Source of the DNA: Acidimicrobiia bacterium
GTDB taxonomy: Bacteria; Actinomycetota; Acidimicrobiia; Spongiisociales; UBA11373
Reading direction: 5' to 3'
NCBI GenBank assembly: GCA_040878325.1
Contig: JBBDMM010000010.1
Span: 88,782-152,781 of the forward strand
Length of the DNA stretch: 64,000 bases
Both the position numbers and the translations under genes were made by a program. Of the stretch, positions 44,037 through 51,299 are shown piece by piece (the first letter of the stretch is position 1; each line of letters starts with the position of its first letter). The notes beneath the pieces were generated by a model, which was not told the origin of the DNA, searched no databases, and was given only the letters and a program-made list of their open reading frames with translations.

Positions 44037-44696
44037 TTAGGCGCAGAGTGGCACGACACCTCTCGGCCAGCGTTCCACGCCCTCGCTATCCCGGAGGTAC
44101 ACGGCGTTCGGATCGCTTGGCGAGAGCCACAGCTCCCTTCCGACCGATCGGAAACCTGTATCGATCGCATCCGGAGGCAGCTCCTGCAGTTCGGCGAAGC
44201 CCGCCCTCAGCTCGGGCTGCCCGTAGGCCTGATCCGGGTCGCGTACGTACTCGCTCCCGTCACCCGACCGCCAGGGGTGGTCCCAGCGTGCCCCCACGGG
44301 CTCACCGGTCCGAAGCACTCGTACCGTCTGCCGTCCGCAGTGAGCGGATCCCGCCCACTCGAGGAGCACGTCGAGCCGGACAAGACAGCCCTGGGCGTCG
44401 GTCCATGGGAACTCGCGGACTGAATGTGGCTCGCCTTCGAGCGAGACGACATCATCCGGTTCTCCGGTGCACTCGTGTGCGGCGGGAGTGGCGGACCATG
44501 GATGATGGGATCTCAATATCAGGGTGGTCGATATGGTCGACCCCGGGGACAGACCAGTAATCACCGTTGAGTTGTTGGCCCCTTGGTCGGCCGATGAGGT
44601 GACTTCCTGGGGTGTGCATGCGCCCAGAAGGAGAATCGCTATAGCGACACGAACGCCGATGTGGCCCCTCCTGTGAACGATCCCAGATTGTCGCAC
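44037..44696 (-). CDS. Lipoprotein of unknown function
   Basis: A 219-residue exported protein from GTG 44696: basic n-region (HRRGHIGVRVAIAILLLGAC) and lipobox LLGAC, then an Asn/Ser/Thr-rich stretch and a domain with paired Cys (ECTGEPDD, GCLVRLDVLLEW, HCGRQTVRVL). I do not recognise the fold. The start is the best available; ATG codons further upstream lie beyond repeat R5. It has no close neighbour suggesting a function. Confidence 0.6.
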   Translation of the reverse strand: MRQSGIVHRRGHIGVRVAIAILLLGACTPQEVTSSADQGANNSTVITGLSPGSTISTTLILRSHHPWSATPAAHECTGEPDDVVSLEGEPHSVREFPWTDAQGCLVRLDVLLEWAGSAHCGRQTVRVLRTGEPVGARWDHPWRSGDGSEYVRDPDQAYGQPELRAGFAELQELPPDAIDTGFRSVGRELWLSPSDPNAVYLRDSEGVERWPRGVVPLCA

Positions 44697-44747
44697 GCCC
44701 CTGCGGACCGAAGACCGCGCGATCGACTCGCAGATAACGGTGCCCTC

Positions 44748-44779
44748 CCCTCGGCCAGCGTACGTAAATGTCACCCGAG
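44748..44779 (+). repeat. Island repeat R5 (closest to consensus)
   Basis: CCCTCGGCCAGCG, then TACGTAAATGTCACCCGAG. 51 bp upstream of the preferred start of the lipoprotein gene at 44696. Confidence 0.85.
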
Positions 44780-44860
44780 TATCGCAAGGTCGACTCGGGT
44801 CCACCGCAGAGCGCAATCGAGTCGGACTTGCCTGGAGCGACCCCGTCTTTCGGACAACCT

Positions 44861-45769
44861 TCAGCTGGTGCGCCCGCTGGCTCCTAGCGGTCTCACCACC
44901 TCGGCAAAGTACGTTCCGTCGTACTCGCAGTCAGGGGGTGGGTCGTCAGGCGTGCGATCGCTGGCAGAACCATGGAGCGTGACGTTGTCCCCTGATCTGA
45001 CCACTGTCTCGGTGAATAGTGCCTCCCACCGGCTCATGTGGATGGTGTGGTCGTCCAGAAGCGAAACGGTTCCCGCCGGCCAGACGACAAGCAGCTCGCG
45101 GTCGGAGCCGGAGAAGGTGACCGTGGTGCAAGCCCCGTCGATGGTGATGGTGGGCGTGCCGTCGTGCCCCATGCCGCCAACCCCTTCCACACCCTCGACC
45201 GGGCGAGTCGTCAGCCCGTGTCCAACCGGCGCATCAAGGGCACCGAGAAGGATCAGCTGCTCGTCGTAGGCGCAGCTCGCGGGCATCGGCTCGGCCAGCT
45301 CTCCATCGACTGCATCGAACGGGATGCCTCGGAATTGGTAGCGGGCGCCAGATGACAAGACCAGAGTCGGGGTAGCCGGGTCGATGTCTTCGAAGTGGAC
45401 GCCGTCACCCTGCACCCAGACGTACCGTTCTCCCCCTGTCGGCGGCCCGGGCGGGAGATTGAAGACCAGAAGAGTCGCCGTGTCCCCCGTTTCGGCGGTC
45501 ACGCAAGACCCGTCGACGCGGAGAACAGCGTCCTCGACGACTCGGATCGGGAGAGGGGATACGTCGAGCAATGCGTCATGCGTCGACGAACCGATCCGCG
45601 GCGGGTCGAATGCCACCGGCGTGGAAGTCGTTGACGTCGGTGAAGATGACGTCGTGACCGGCTCAGGCGTTGCTGTTGTGGGAGCGACGGATGGCGTTGG
45701 CTTCGCGGCACCCGAACACCCCGCAGCGACGAGAACCAGCGCGACAACTGCCAGCATCTGCCGAATCAC
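44861..45769 (-). CDS. Lipoprotein with Thr/Pro-rich linker, function unknown
   Basis: A 302-residue exported protein: VIRQMLAVVALVLVAAGC gives the lipidated Cys18, followed by a Thr/Pro/Ser linker and a beta-rich domain with four Cys (GSCVTAE, ASCAYDE, GACTTVTF and DCEYDGTYF). No family recognised. GTG 45769 is preferred because it adds the Arg of the n-region; ATG 45757 is an alternative. Repeat R6 is 59 bp upstream. Like its neighbour, it looks like an unlinked surface protein. Confidence 0.6.
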   Translation of the reverse strand: MIRQMLAVVALVLVAAGCSGAAKPTPSVAPTTATPEPVTTSSSPTSTTSTPVAFDPPRIGSSTHDALLDVSPLPIRVVEDAVLRVDGSCVTAETGDTATLLVFNLPPGPPTGGERYVWVQGDGVHFEDIDPATPTLVLSSGARYQFRGIPFDAVDGELAEPMPASCAYDEQLILLGALDAPVGHGLTTRPVEGVEGVGGMGHDGTPTITIDGACTTVTFSGSDRELLVVWPAGTVSLLDDHTIHMSRWEALFTETVVRSGDNVTLHGSASDRTPDDPPPDCEYDGTYFAEVVRPLGASGRTS

Positions 45770-45828
45770 CGGGAAATGGTAGGCCGAATCGCTTGGTGCG
45801 CTTCTTCGTATCGGATGTGGACCAGAAC

Positions 45829-45860
45829 CCTCGGCCACAGTGCGGAAAGCACACCCGAGC
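45829..45860 (+). repeat. Island repeat R6
   Basis: CCCTCGGCCACAGTGCGG, then AAAGCACACCCGAG. Centre diverged, outer CTCGG/CCGAG kept. 19 bp after the stop of the membrane-protein gene. Confidence 0.75.
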
Positions 45861-45878
45861 AGTTAACGCAGCCCGCTC

Positions 45879-46670
45879 CTACCCAGACTCGTCTTGGCTG
45901 CCGGAGGGCGGCGGCAACCCGGCGCAGCCTGGTGGACCCATCGAGCCACCAATGATCTGGGAAATCGTGCGGGATCTGGGTTGGCTATCCGCTGCACACG
46001 GTCGTCGAGCCTCCACATCGTCGGAACGAATCTGAACAATCAGTCTCGTCTCGTCGATCAGTATGGTGATCCAACCTTCGCCCTGGTCAAGGACATAGCC
46101 GACGACGTGCTCGCCATCGGCGGTATCAATGCGCTCCGCCGAGAGCCACATGGCGTCCCCAAAGACCACTAGAACGGCCAAGAAGAACAGCATGATGCTG
46201 AGCGCAGTGATCGAGGCAGTCGATCCGCGTCCGGCACGGTCCCGACTCCGCCTCCACCGACCGATTGCAAACCCGGAGAGCCACCCCACCACGAGCCCCA
46301 CGAGCATCGGGACGGTGGCCGTGTAGAAGAAGGCGGCTCCATAGAACGGCGCGGGCGCTAGTTCCCAAGCTCGAGCGGGCTGATCCTTAGGTAGAGGTCT
46401 TGCCATGTAGCGGACGAAAGCGAACGCAGCCATGAGGGGTACGGTGAACGTCAGCACGCCCAAGACGACCACGACTGTGTCGCTGTACCCAAGGATGGCC
46501 GAGGCCACTCCCGGCTGGAACTCAGCGACGGCTAAGACCTTGAGAACCACCACGGCAAAGACGACGGTGGTGCCGACGAGCGCGGGGTGATCACGCACAA
46601 GGCGCGTCGCGGTCAATGCGCTGGAAAGGACGCGTGCGTGTGTGTTATCCGGAGTTGATGTGTGTGTCAC
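45879..46670 (-). CDS. Membrane protein of unknown function
   Basis: A 263-residue protein with about five hydrophobic segments (for example ALVGTTVVFAVVVLKVLAVA, VVVVLGVLTFTVPLMAAFAF, YTATVPMLVGLVVGWLSGFA and ITALSIMLFFLAVLVVFGDA) and a soluble C-terminus with two Cys. GTG 46670 has AGAGGGAAGC directly upstream. No homologous family recognised. It is the last of the four leftward island genes and, unlike the other three, has no repeat copy upstream of its start. Confidence 0.6.
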   Translation of the reverse strand: MTHTSTPDNTHARVLSSALTATRLVRDHPALVGTTVVFAVVVLKVLAVAEFQPGVASAILGYSDTVVVVLGVLTFTVPLMAAFAFVRYMARPLPKDQPARAWELAPAPFYGAAFFYTATVPMLVGLVVGWLSGFAIGRWRRSRDRAGRGSTASITALSIMLFFLAVLVVFGDAMWLSAERIDTADGEHVVGYVLDQGEGWITILIDETRLIVQIRSDDVEARRPCAADSQPRSRTISQIIGGSMGPPGCAGLPPPSGSQDESG

Positions 46671-46709
46671 GCTTCCCTCTTGACTTGAGTATGCAACGAA
46701 ACTCGTCAC

Positions 46710-46750
46710 CCCGCTCTGCGGGCGGTGGCCGGGTTCTTCCTTGCGAGTTA
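46710..46750 (+). other. Possible double-strand origin for the HUH initiator
   Basis: A hairpin CCCGC-TCT-GCGGG (46710-46722) is followed by GGTTCTTCCTTGCGAG. A hairpin with an adjacent CTTG-containing nick sequence upstream of rep is the usual layout of rolling-circle origins. Only position and shape support this. Confidence 0.2.
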
Positions 46751-46880
46751 CACAGATGTTGTTTCGTAGGGATGTTCGCGTCTACGCTTTGGGGGACCGG
46801 CAAGTGATGTCCGCGGTATGACGACCGCCTGAGTTAGAGACCGCCGGAGTTTCCACTCTGTTCTCCTCGTGGGAGTGCTC

Positions 46881-47597
46881 ATGGCGGCCGGTTGGTTCCT
46901 ATCTCTGTATCCCGAGGCCGGTGAGGCTGGGGGTTCGTTCCGTGGTCTGAGCCGCGTTGATTCCTCGTCGGGTGGGGGGTGGGCGGTGGACCCGGCCCGA
47001 TCGTTGGACGAGGCGGCACGGCGGGCACGGAGCAAGGTGCGGCGGTATTGCGCTGCGAATGGGTTGAACCGCTTCGGGACTCTCACCTACGCGGGTGAGG
47101 GGGTTCATGACCCTCGGGTGGTGCGGGCCGATGTGGGTCGGTTCTTCCGTGGTCTGCGTCGGGGTCTTGGTGGTGAGGCGTTCCCGTATCTGTGGGTGCC
47201 CGAGTTACATAAGTCGGGCCACGGGTTCCATCTGCATTTTGCGGTTGGTCGTTATGTCCCTCGGGGTTTGATCGAGCGGGCGTGGGGGCGTGGGTTCGTG
47301 TTCATCAAGCTGATCCAGGGCACACCGTCGGGGGCGGGGGTGCGGGAGGAGGCTCGGGTCGCTGCCCGTTATCTGTCGAAGTATCTCGGTAAGGAGATGG
47401 CGGGGGCGGGTGGCCTCAACCGGTATGACGGTGCCCAGGGGTTCCAGCCGAAGGCCGAACCGATCACCGGCCGCACCGAATCGGTGGTCGTTGAGGCGGC
47501 GTCGGAGCGGATGGGAAGCCAACCGGCCTATGTGTGGCGGTCGGTCAATCAGGAGGGCTGGAAGGGTCCCCCGGCGGTGTGGCTGCAATGGCGATAA
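46881..47597 (+). CDS. HUH-type rolling-circle replication initiator (Rep)
   Basis: A 238-residue protein with the three Rep motifs: motif 1 FGTLTYAGEG, motif 2 HKSGHGFHLHFAVG (HLH metal ligands near residues 117-119), motif 3 RYLSKYLGKEM with the catalytic Tyr region. HUH initiators nick one strand at an origin and start rolling-circle replication of plasmids, phages and integrative elements. ATG 46881 is preferred, with GGGAG 5 nt upstream. It overlaps the next small gene and converges with the serine recombinase gene. Confidence 0.85.
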   Translation: MAAGWFLSLYPEAGEAGGSFRGLSRVDSSSGGGWAVDPARSLDEAARRARSKVRRYCAANGLNRFGTLTYAGEGVHDPRVVRADVGRFFRGLRRGLGGEAFPYLWVPELHKSGHGFHLHFAVGRYVPRGLIERAWGRGFVFIKLIQGTPSGAGVREEARVAARYLSKYLGKEMAGAGGLNRYDGAQGFQPKAEPITGRTESVVVEAASERMGSQPAYVWRSVNQEGWKGPPAVWLQWR

Positions 47598-47758
47598 AGC
47601 CACTGTCGCCCGAGGTTGTCGCCGGCTGGGTGGATTCCTCGACGGCCGCCCAGGGCGTGCCGGCCAAGGTGACAGACCCAAATGCGGTCGAGGCGGTGTC
47701 AGCGCTGTTGGGCGAAGGCCGCGAACCGGTCGAGGTCAAAGACGCCACACCGGCGTGA
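47588..47758 (+). CDS. Small element-associated protein (56 residues)
   Basis: MAIKPLSPEVVAGWVDSSTA and VKDATPA; the start overlaps the rep stop by 10 nt, and the end runs 23 nt into the convergent recombinase gene. Small proteins of this kind occur next to actinobacterial site-specific recombinases; a DNA-binding or accessory role is an inference. Its tight coupling to rep argues it is real. Confidence 0.55.
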   Translation: MAIKPLSPEVVAGWVDSSTAAQGVPAKVTDPNAVEAVSALLGEGREPVEVKDATPA

Positions 47759-49142
47759 ACCGATCGGGATCGAAGGTGTTGCGTCCCTGCCGGGCAGGCT
47801 TCACCACGAGGTGATCGAGGACGGTTCGGACAATGGCGTGCTGTCTGGTGAGCGGCAGATCGGCCCAGGCTTCTTGGAGCAGGCTGGATCTTCCGGCGTA
47901 TTGGGCGATGTCGTGAGTGGGTGAGATCCGAGAAAGGCGACGCCTCGCAGCATCTATCCGGCTCTGGATTGGTTGGCGGGCGGCGAGCCATTCTCGGTGG
48001 CTGATTGCCTTGTCGGCGTAATCGGTGGCGAGCCGGTCCAACATCGCCTCGTCGGCGGCGACCTGATCCACCAGGTCAGCCTGTTGGGTGCTCGCTCGAC
48101 TGACGGCGGCCAAAGCAGCGGCCAACTCTGGAGTGTCGAGACGGTAGAGGACGGCTTGGGCAACCAAACTCTCGACGGGTTCTGACACGGCTGCCATCCG
48201 GCCGCAGCCACCAAAGCCAGGACCCGAAGCACAGACATAGCGGCGCTGGCCACCCGAACGGGGCCGGGAATACATCACCGTCCCACAAAGGCCGCATCTG
48301 AGGAGGCCGGTGAGCAGGTAACGGCGGGGGGACCGGCCCGTAGGGCCGGACCCCGCCGCCCGGCTCAACCGGACCCGCAGACGGTCCGACTGGGCCGGGG
48401 TGATGATCCCGGGCCATTCGGCTTTGGCGGTGATCTCACCCCGATGCTCCCTGCGTCCCGAGATGCGGGCCGAGCGCAGCATCCGATTCAAGGTGTTCGG
48501 AGTCCACTCCCCACCCTTGCTCGTCTTCACCCCTCGCCCGTTGAGGTCCGAGCAGATTGACCGGGCCGACTCCCCAGCCAGCGTCCGTTTCACTGCCTCT
48601 TTGATGATGGGGGCTTCTTCGGGGACGACATGGAGCCGGTCCTTGGTGTACCCGTAGGGGCGGGCACCGCCACCCGACACCTTCCCTTTCGTAGCCAGCT
48701 CGAGATGCTTGCGGCGCAGCCGGTCGGCAGCCTTATCTGATTCGGAACGGGCGATCACGCTGCCCAGTCTGGCAACCATCCGACCCTGCGGCGTCGCCAA
48801 ATCAACATCACCCGCCCGCACCGTCCGAATATCCGACAGCCCGGCGTTCTCGCACAGGTCGATGAAGTCCTCCAACTCCCTCGGACTGCGATGCAACCGG
48901 TCGGGATGCCACACCACCAGGGCGTCGACCGTCCCTGCCTTGATGTCGTCACACAGCCGTTCGTATTCGGGGCGACGCCTCCCCGAGTAAGCCGACACAT
49001 CGTTGTCCACAAAGACATCGCCCACCGGCCACCCCAGCGAAGCGGCGAGGCCCTCGCAGTCGTCGATCTGACGGTCCACACCCAGATGAGTCCCATCAGG
49101 GTCAGAAGAGATACGGGCGTAGATCGCAGCAGCCTGAGGCAT
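47736..49142 (-). CDS. Large serine recombinase (integrase/resolvase)
   Basis: A 468-residue recombinase. The catalytic domain starts AAAIYARISSDPDG with the nucleophile Ser12, and VVWHPDRLHRSPRELEDFI carries the catalytic Arg region. The recombinase domain has VSGGGARPYGYTKD and GEWTPNTLNRMLRSARISG. A zinc ribbon (CGLCGTVMYS...CASGPGFGGCG, about residues 290-322) precedes a coiled-coil region (about 345-420). Large serine integrases join attP and attB without host factors, usually one-way unless a directionality factor is present. It lies at the right end of the island, next to repeat R7. Confidence 0.93.
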   Translation of the reverse strand: MPQAAAIYARISSDPDGTHLGVDRQIDDCEGLAASLGWPVGDVFVDNDVSAYSGRRRPEYERLCDDIKAGTVDALVVWHPDRLHRSPRELEDFIDLCENAGLSDIRTVRAGDVDLATPQGRMVARLGSVIARSESDKAADRLRRKHLELATKGKVSGGGARPYGYTKDRLHVVPEEAPIIKEAVKRTLAGESARSICSDLNGRGVKTSKGGEWTPNTLNRMLRSARISGRREHRGEITAKAEWPGIITPAQSDRLRVRLSRAAGSGPTGRSPRRYLLTGLLRCGLCGTVMYSRPRSGGQRRYVCASGPGFGGCGRMAAVSEPVESLVAQAVLYRLDTPELAAALAAVSRASTQQADLVDQVAADEAMLDRLATDYADKAISHREWLAARQPIQSRIDAARRRLSRISPTHDIAQYAGRSSLLQEAWADLPLTRQHAIVRTVLDHLVVKPARQGRNTFDPDRFTPVWRL

Positions 49143-49163
49143 CAGGGCACATTAACGCACCGT

Positions 49164-49193
49164 CCCCTCGGCGACAGCGCTCACATCTGAGGG
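49164..49193 (+). repeat. Diverged island repeat R7 beside the recombinase gene
   Basis: CCCCTCGGCGACAGCGC, then TCACATCTGAGG. Shares TCGGC, CAG, TCACATC and GAG with R3, with a 4-nt gap in the centre. It is 21 bp upstream of the recombinase start and at the right border of the island, where an attachment site would be expected. Confidence 0.55.
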
Positions 49194-49200
49194 TGGGGAC

Positions 49201-51126
49201 CTACTCGATTCCCAGGTACCTCAGAAACGCGGTTTGGTTGGGCTCGCGGCCGAGGAAGTCGCGCAGCATGTCCATTGGGTCCTTGGAGCCCCCCGGGCCG
49301 ATGACCCTTTCCCGGTAGTCCTTGCCGACCTGAGGCGACAGCACCCCTTCGGCCTCGAAGCGGCTGAACATGTCGTCGCCGAAGACCTTCGACCACAGGT
49401 ATCCGTAGTACCCGGCGTCGTATCCGAAGAGGTGCCCGAACCCGGCGGGGAAGAAGGTGCCCTCGTGGAACGGGAACAAGCCGATCTCGGTCGTCTCCCT
49501 GGTGATGGTGTGGAGGTCCTTCTTCGCTCCCGGCCCGTGGAAGGCGAGATCGAGCTTCCCGAACGACACCTGGCGAAGCATCGCCAGGGAGATGTGGAGG
49601 TTGCGAGCCTCCACCAACTGGTCGACCAGTTCGTCGGGGATCGGCTCCCCGGTCTTGTGGTGCCGGGCGAACCTGCGCAGCACGTCGGCGTTCCAGCACC
49701 AATGTTCCATGATCTGCGACGGCGCCTCGACGAAGTCCCACTCGGTGTTGTAACCGGCGAACCGAATGTGCTTTGCCCGACCAAGGCTGTTGTGGAGGAC
49801 GTGACCGAATTCGTGAAAGAGCGTCACCACCTCGTCATGGCGGAGCAGTGAAGGGGCGTCGGCTGACGGCTTGGTGAAATTGGCCACGATCGCGGTCACC
49901 GGCGTTTGCTCGCCATGACCCGAGATCAGGTCGAAGGCCGCCGCGTGCCCGAACTTGCCTTCCCGCGGGAACAGGTCCATATAGAAGGTCGCCAACAGTT
50001 CGCCGGTGGCCGAGTCGAGGATGTCGTAGGCCACCACGTCCTTGTGCCACGCGTGGATCGACTGGTGCTGGCGGTACTTCAGCCCGAAAACCTCGCCCGT
50101 GATCGCAAACATCCCGTCGAGCACCTGTTGCAGAGGAAAATAGGCGGCCACCTCATTGGGGTCCACCCCGAACCGCTCCTTGCGAATCTTGGTGTGCAGG
50201 TATCGGTGATCCCATCCCTCGGGCCGTTCGCCGTTCTGGGCGGTGGCGAGGTCGTCGATCTCGCTGCGTCCCTTGGCGGTGAGCGCGGGCACGATGCCGG
50301 CGTACATCTCCTCGACCACCTTGGGGTCCTTCGCCATCTTCTCTTCCATGCCGTAGTGGGCCCACGACGGCAGCCCGAAGATCTCGGCGATCCGGTGGCG
50401 GAGGCGGACCGCTTCCTCGAGGAGCGGGAGGTTGTCGGCGGCGGCCTTGTTGTAGAACTTGAACTGGATCTGACGCCGCAGGTCGCGGTCCTCGGCCTGG
50501 TCCATGAACGGGTAGTAGTCGGGGTAGTCGAGCGAAACCCGGGACGTACCCTCGGTCGCGCCGGGGGCGAGCCGCCCGACGTAGTCGTCGGGAAGCCCGG
50601 CCAGCTGCTCCCGCGTCAGGTCGAGCCCGTCCTCGAACTCGTCGATGTTGCGGGTAAAGGCCACGTCCAGCTCCACCAGCCGGGTGCGCATCTTCTGCAC
50701 CTCGCCGCGCTCTTCCTCACTCAGCCCATGACCGGCGCGACGGAAGTCGCGCTGGGTGAAGTCGAGCAACCGGCGGTCCTCCCCTTCGAGGGCGACGGCC
50801 TCGTCGGTGGTGGCATACGCCTCGACCGCCTCGTACAGGTCGCGGCGAAAGGCCAGGTCGGACTGCCACTTCGACAGCCTCTCCTCGGCTGCCTGGGCGG
50901 CGTCGCGGACTTCCTTGTCGGGGTGGACCCGGGCCATGAAGGGGCCGACGCCGTAGGCGCGCACCAGGGCGTCGCCGAGCATGTCGAGGGGGGCCATCGC
51001 GTCGGCCCAGGTGCGGGGACCGGAGTGATCGACGATCGAGGAGATCAGCCCATCGCCCGTGGCGATCGCATCCTCGACGGCCTTGGTGACGGATTCGGCA
51101 GTGACCTTGGTGTAGTCATAAAGCAT
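49201..51126 (-). CDS. M3-family zinc oligopeptidase
   Basis: A 641-residue cytoplasmic metallopeptidase: zinc motif VTLFHEFGHVLHNSLG (near residue 440), third ligand Glu in EAPSQIMEHW (about 469), and ETTEIGLFPFHEGTFFPAGF. N-terminal helical domain as in thimet oligopeptidase-like enzymes. Degrades oligopeptides, for example signal-peptide fragments or imported peptides. It is the first housekeeping gene right of the island and appears intact. Confidence 0.92.
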   Translation of the reverse strand: MLYDYTKVTAESVTKAVEDAIATGDGLISSIVDHSGPRTWADAMAPLDMLGDALVRAYGVGPFMARVHPDKEVRDAAQAAEERLSKWQSDLAFRRDLYEAVEAYATTDEAVALEGEDRRLLDFTQRDFRRAGHGLSEEERGEVQKMRTRLVELDVAFTRNIDEFEDGLDLTREQLAGLPDDYVGRLAPGATEGTSRVSLDYPDYYPFMDQAEDRDLRRQIQFKFYNKAAADNLPLLEEAVRLRHRIAEIFGLPSWAHYGMEEKMAKDPKVVEEMYAGIVPALTAKGRSEIDDLATAQNGERPEGWDHRYLHTKIRKERFGVDPNEVAAYFPLQQVLDGMFAITGEVFGLKYRQHQSIHAWHKDVVAYDILDSATGELLATFYMDLFPREGKFGHAAAFDLISGHGEQTPVTAIVANFTKPSADAPSLLRHDEVVTLFHEFGHVLHNSLGRAKHIRFAGYNTEWDFVEAPSQIMEHWCWNADVLRRFARHHKTGEPIPDELVDQLVEARNLHISLAMLRQVSFGKLDLAFHGPGAKKDLHTITRETTEIGLFPFHEGTFFPAGFGHLFGYDAGYYGYLWSKVFGDDMFSRFEAEGVLSPQVGKDYRERVIGPGGSKDPMDMLRDFLGREPNQTAFLRYLGIE

Positions 51127-51146
51127 TGGAGCGAGGTTAGTTCAGA

Positions 51147-51167
51147 GTCGCCAGTCACCGATCGCCA
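51147..51167. repeat. Heptamer array, class GTCGCCA (3 units, decayed)
   Basis: GTCGCCA, GTCACCG, ATCGCCA in 7-bp register, 20 bp upstream of the M3 peptidase start (on its 5' side). Confidence 0.7.
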
Positions 51168-51239
51168 GGAAGGCCGTGCGTCATCCGGTTCTTGAAGAAG
51201 TGGGTGGGGTGCTCGCAGGGTCCGCTGCCCCCTCCGTCA

Positions 51240-51282
51240 CCGCCGAGGACGGCGGTGCCACCTCCCCCGCCGAAGACGGCGG
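51240..51282 (-). terminator. Tandem GC hairpins after the beta-propeller gene
   Basis: CCGCC-GAGGAC-GGCGG (51240-51255) and CCGCC-GAAGAC-GGCGG (51267-51282) follow the stop at 51300 on the minus strand. The two are near-identical copies, with no T tract. Confidence 0.5.
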
Positions 51283-51299
51283 AGGAGGACGCCGGAGCC

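Larger units (their letters stand above)
42571..49193. mobile_element. Accessory genomic island with an integrative element at its right end
   Basis: Between the FAD oxidoreductase and the M3 peptidase, both housekeeping-type genes, lie nine small genes, a dispersed 31-bp palindrome (six copies plus a diverged seventh), an HUH replication initiator and a large serine recombinase. None of the 7-bp-period arrays seen elsewhere in the window occurs here. I could not find matching direct repeats at the two ends, so the exact attachment sites are unknown. Confidence 0.65.

Noticed and set aside
44057-44085. CTCTCGGCCAGCGTTCC inside the 3' end of the lipoprotein gene as another island repeat
   Set aside because: Only the left half matches; the core and CCGAG arm are missing, and the sequence is coding.
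43232-45860. Repeats R1-R6 as integron attC sites
   Set aside because: They lack the GTTRRRY and RYYYAAC core sites, the length is only 31-33 bp, and no tyrosine-type integron integrase is present. The cassette idea is kept only in connection with the serine recombinase.
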